From Myxococcales bacterium (GTDB taxonomy: Bacteria > Myxococcota_A > Bradymonadia > Bradymonadales > Bradymonadaceae): a DNA stretch of 32,480 bases. The DNA is taken from assembly GCA_007119175.1 (NCBI GenBank), contig SKQC01000294.1, positions 1 through 32,480 of the forward strand, written 5' to 3'. A program made the position numbers and the translations under genes. Positions within the stretch are counted from its first letter, which is position 1. The number at the start of each line of letters is the position of its first letter. Below are positions 32,017 to 32,480 of the stretch, piece by piece. Below the pieces are notes generated by a model that searched no databases, was not told the origin of the DNA, and saw only the letters and a program-made list of their open reading frames with translations.

Positions 32017-32480
32017 CTAAGGCAATGGGGTAAAGCGCCGGTCGGACTCGGAGCCCGGGGCGTGGCGGGCATCGACGTTTGGGACATCGATATGAAATAG
32101 GTAATCGCGCCAGTGCTCGCGCATATGGTCAAAATATGGCCCACCGCCCCAGCGTCGCTCCAGGCGCTCCCACTGGGCGAATAGGGCCTCTTCGAAGCGC
32201 TCCTGATTGTGACGGGCAAATTCCCATAGAGCCTGGGCGATGGGGTAATACGACCAATGCCAGCGTTCTTCCATATGGGCCCGCCGCCCGTCGTGAGCGT
32301 CGCCGTAGGTCTGGAAAAAACCGTAGTCCAGCCCGTGATCATCAAGCCACCGCCAATCCCCGTGTAGGACTCCTCCGGATCGGAAAAAGACCGGGTTGAG
32401 CCCCAGAATGTCGACGTCTGTCCCCCAGTGGTGACGCGACAATCCGGGGGCAGCGGAGGCGGTCAGGATCTCTCGTTCAC
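32017..32480 (-). CDS. M15-family metallopeptidase (VanY/DD-carboxypeptidase type), partial
   Basis: The frame is open to the window's right edge, so the N-terminus is missing; about 154 C-terminal residues are visible. SRHHWGTDVDI carries the zinc-binding His and Asp of the M15 family (SxHxxGxxxD), and EERWHWSY supplies the catalytic Glu and the third zinc His. M15 enzymes cut D-Ala-containing peptide bonds in peptidoglycan; signal and exact type lie outside the window. A TTG inside the frame is not a start, since codons upstream of it are open. Confidence 0.85.
   Translation of the reverse strand, partial: EREILTASAAPGLSRHHWGTDVDILGLNPVFFRSGGVLHGDWRWLDDHGLDYGFFQTYGDAHDGRRAHMEERWHWSYYPIAQALWEFARHNQERFEEALFAQWERLERRWGGGPYFDHMREHWRDYLFHIDVPNVDARHAPGSESDRRFTPLP

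Overview
The window looks like a chromosomal segment of a deltaproteobacterial/Myxococcota-type organism, most likely a Bradymonadales relative. This rests on inference. It has a complete pilM-N-O-P-Q block, a class I lysyl-tRNA synthetase beside an EpmA-type paralog, a class II ribonucleotide reductase, a DUF2914-like protein, a probable DUF6178 protein, and lipoproteins with Asp/Glu/Gly-rich linkers (one IgGFc-binding-like). Many proteins are very acidic, which suggests a marine or saline habitat. There are no rRNA genes, convincing tRNA genes, CRISPR arrays, phage genes or transposases. Almost all of the sequence is coding, in intact genes.

Layout. 1-1352: tail of an acidic protein with its terminator, then a convergent NDH-2-like oxidoreductase. 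1353-4883: nrdJ behind two NrdR-box-like palindromes and a promoter, ended by strong hairpins. 4987-7106: lipoprotein overlapping proB. 7123-8444: three leftward genes (tail-anchored protein, small protein, DksA/TraR protein) with a 122-bp imperfect palindrome between the first two. 8445-9056: a 612-bp gene-free leader with possible structured RNA, a GC palindrome, direct repeats and candidate promoters. 9057-16538: pilMNOPQ plus a trailing lipoprotein. 16586-21441: leftward epmA - lysK - DUF6178-like cluster. 21734-24044: acyl-CoA synthetase and DUF2914 protein, convergent on one bidirectional terminator. 24196-26744: leftward three-gene cluster of unknown role, including an ATP-synthase-type subunit homolog without a P-loop. 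27113-32480: membrane protein, IgGFc-binding-like lipoprotein, Roadblock-like protein, outer-membrane barrel candidate and the end of an M15 peptidase.

How the genes work together. PilM (cytoplasm), PilN/PilO (inner membrane), PilP (lipoprotein) and PilQ (secretin) form the alignment complex of a type IV pilus. PilQ is unusual in carrying about 340 residues of coiled coil between two AMIN-like domains. EpmA and LysK both activate lysine: LysK charges tRNA, while EpmA should modify elongation factor P. The best candidates for something new are the coiled-coil PilQ, the P-loop-less ATPase-like cluster, the 122-bp palindrome, the leader upstream of pilM, and an antisense terminator beyond the Roadblock gene.
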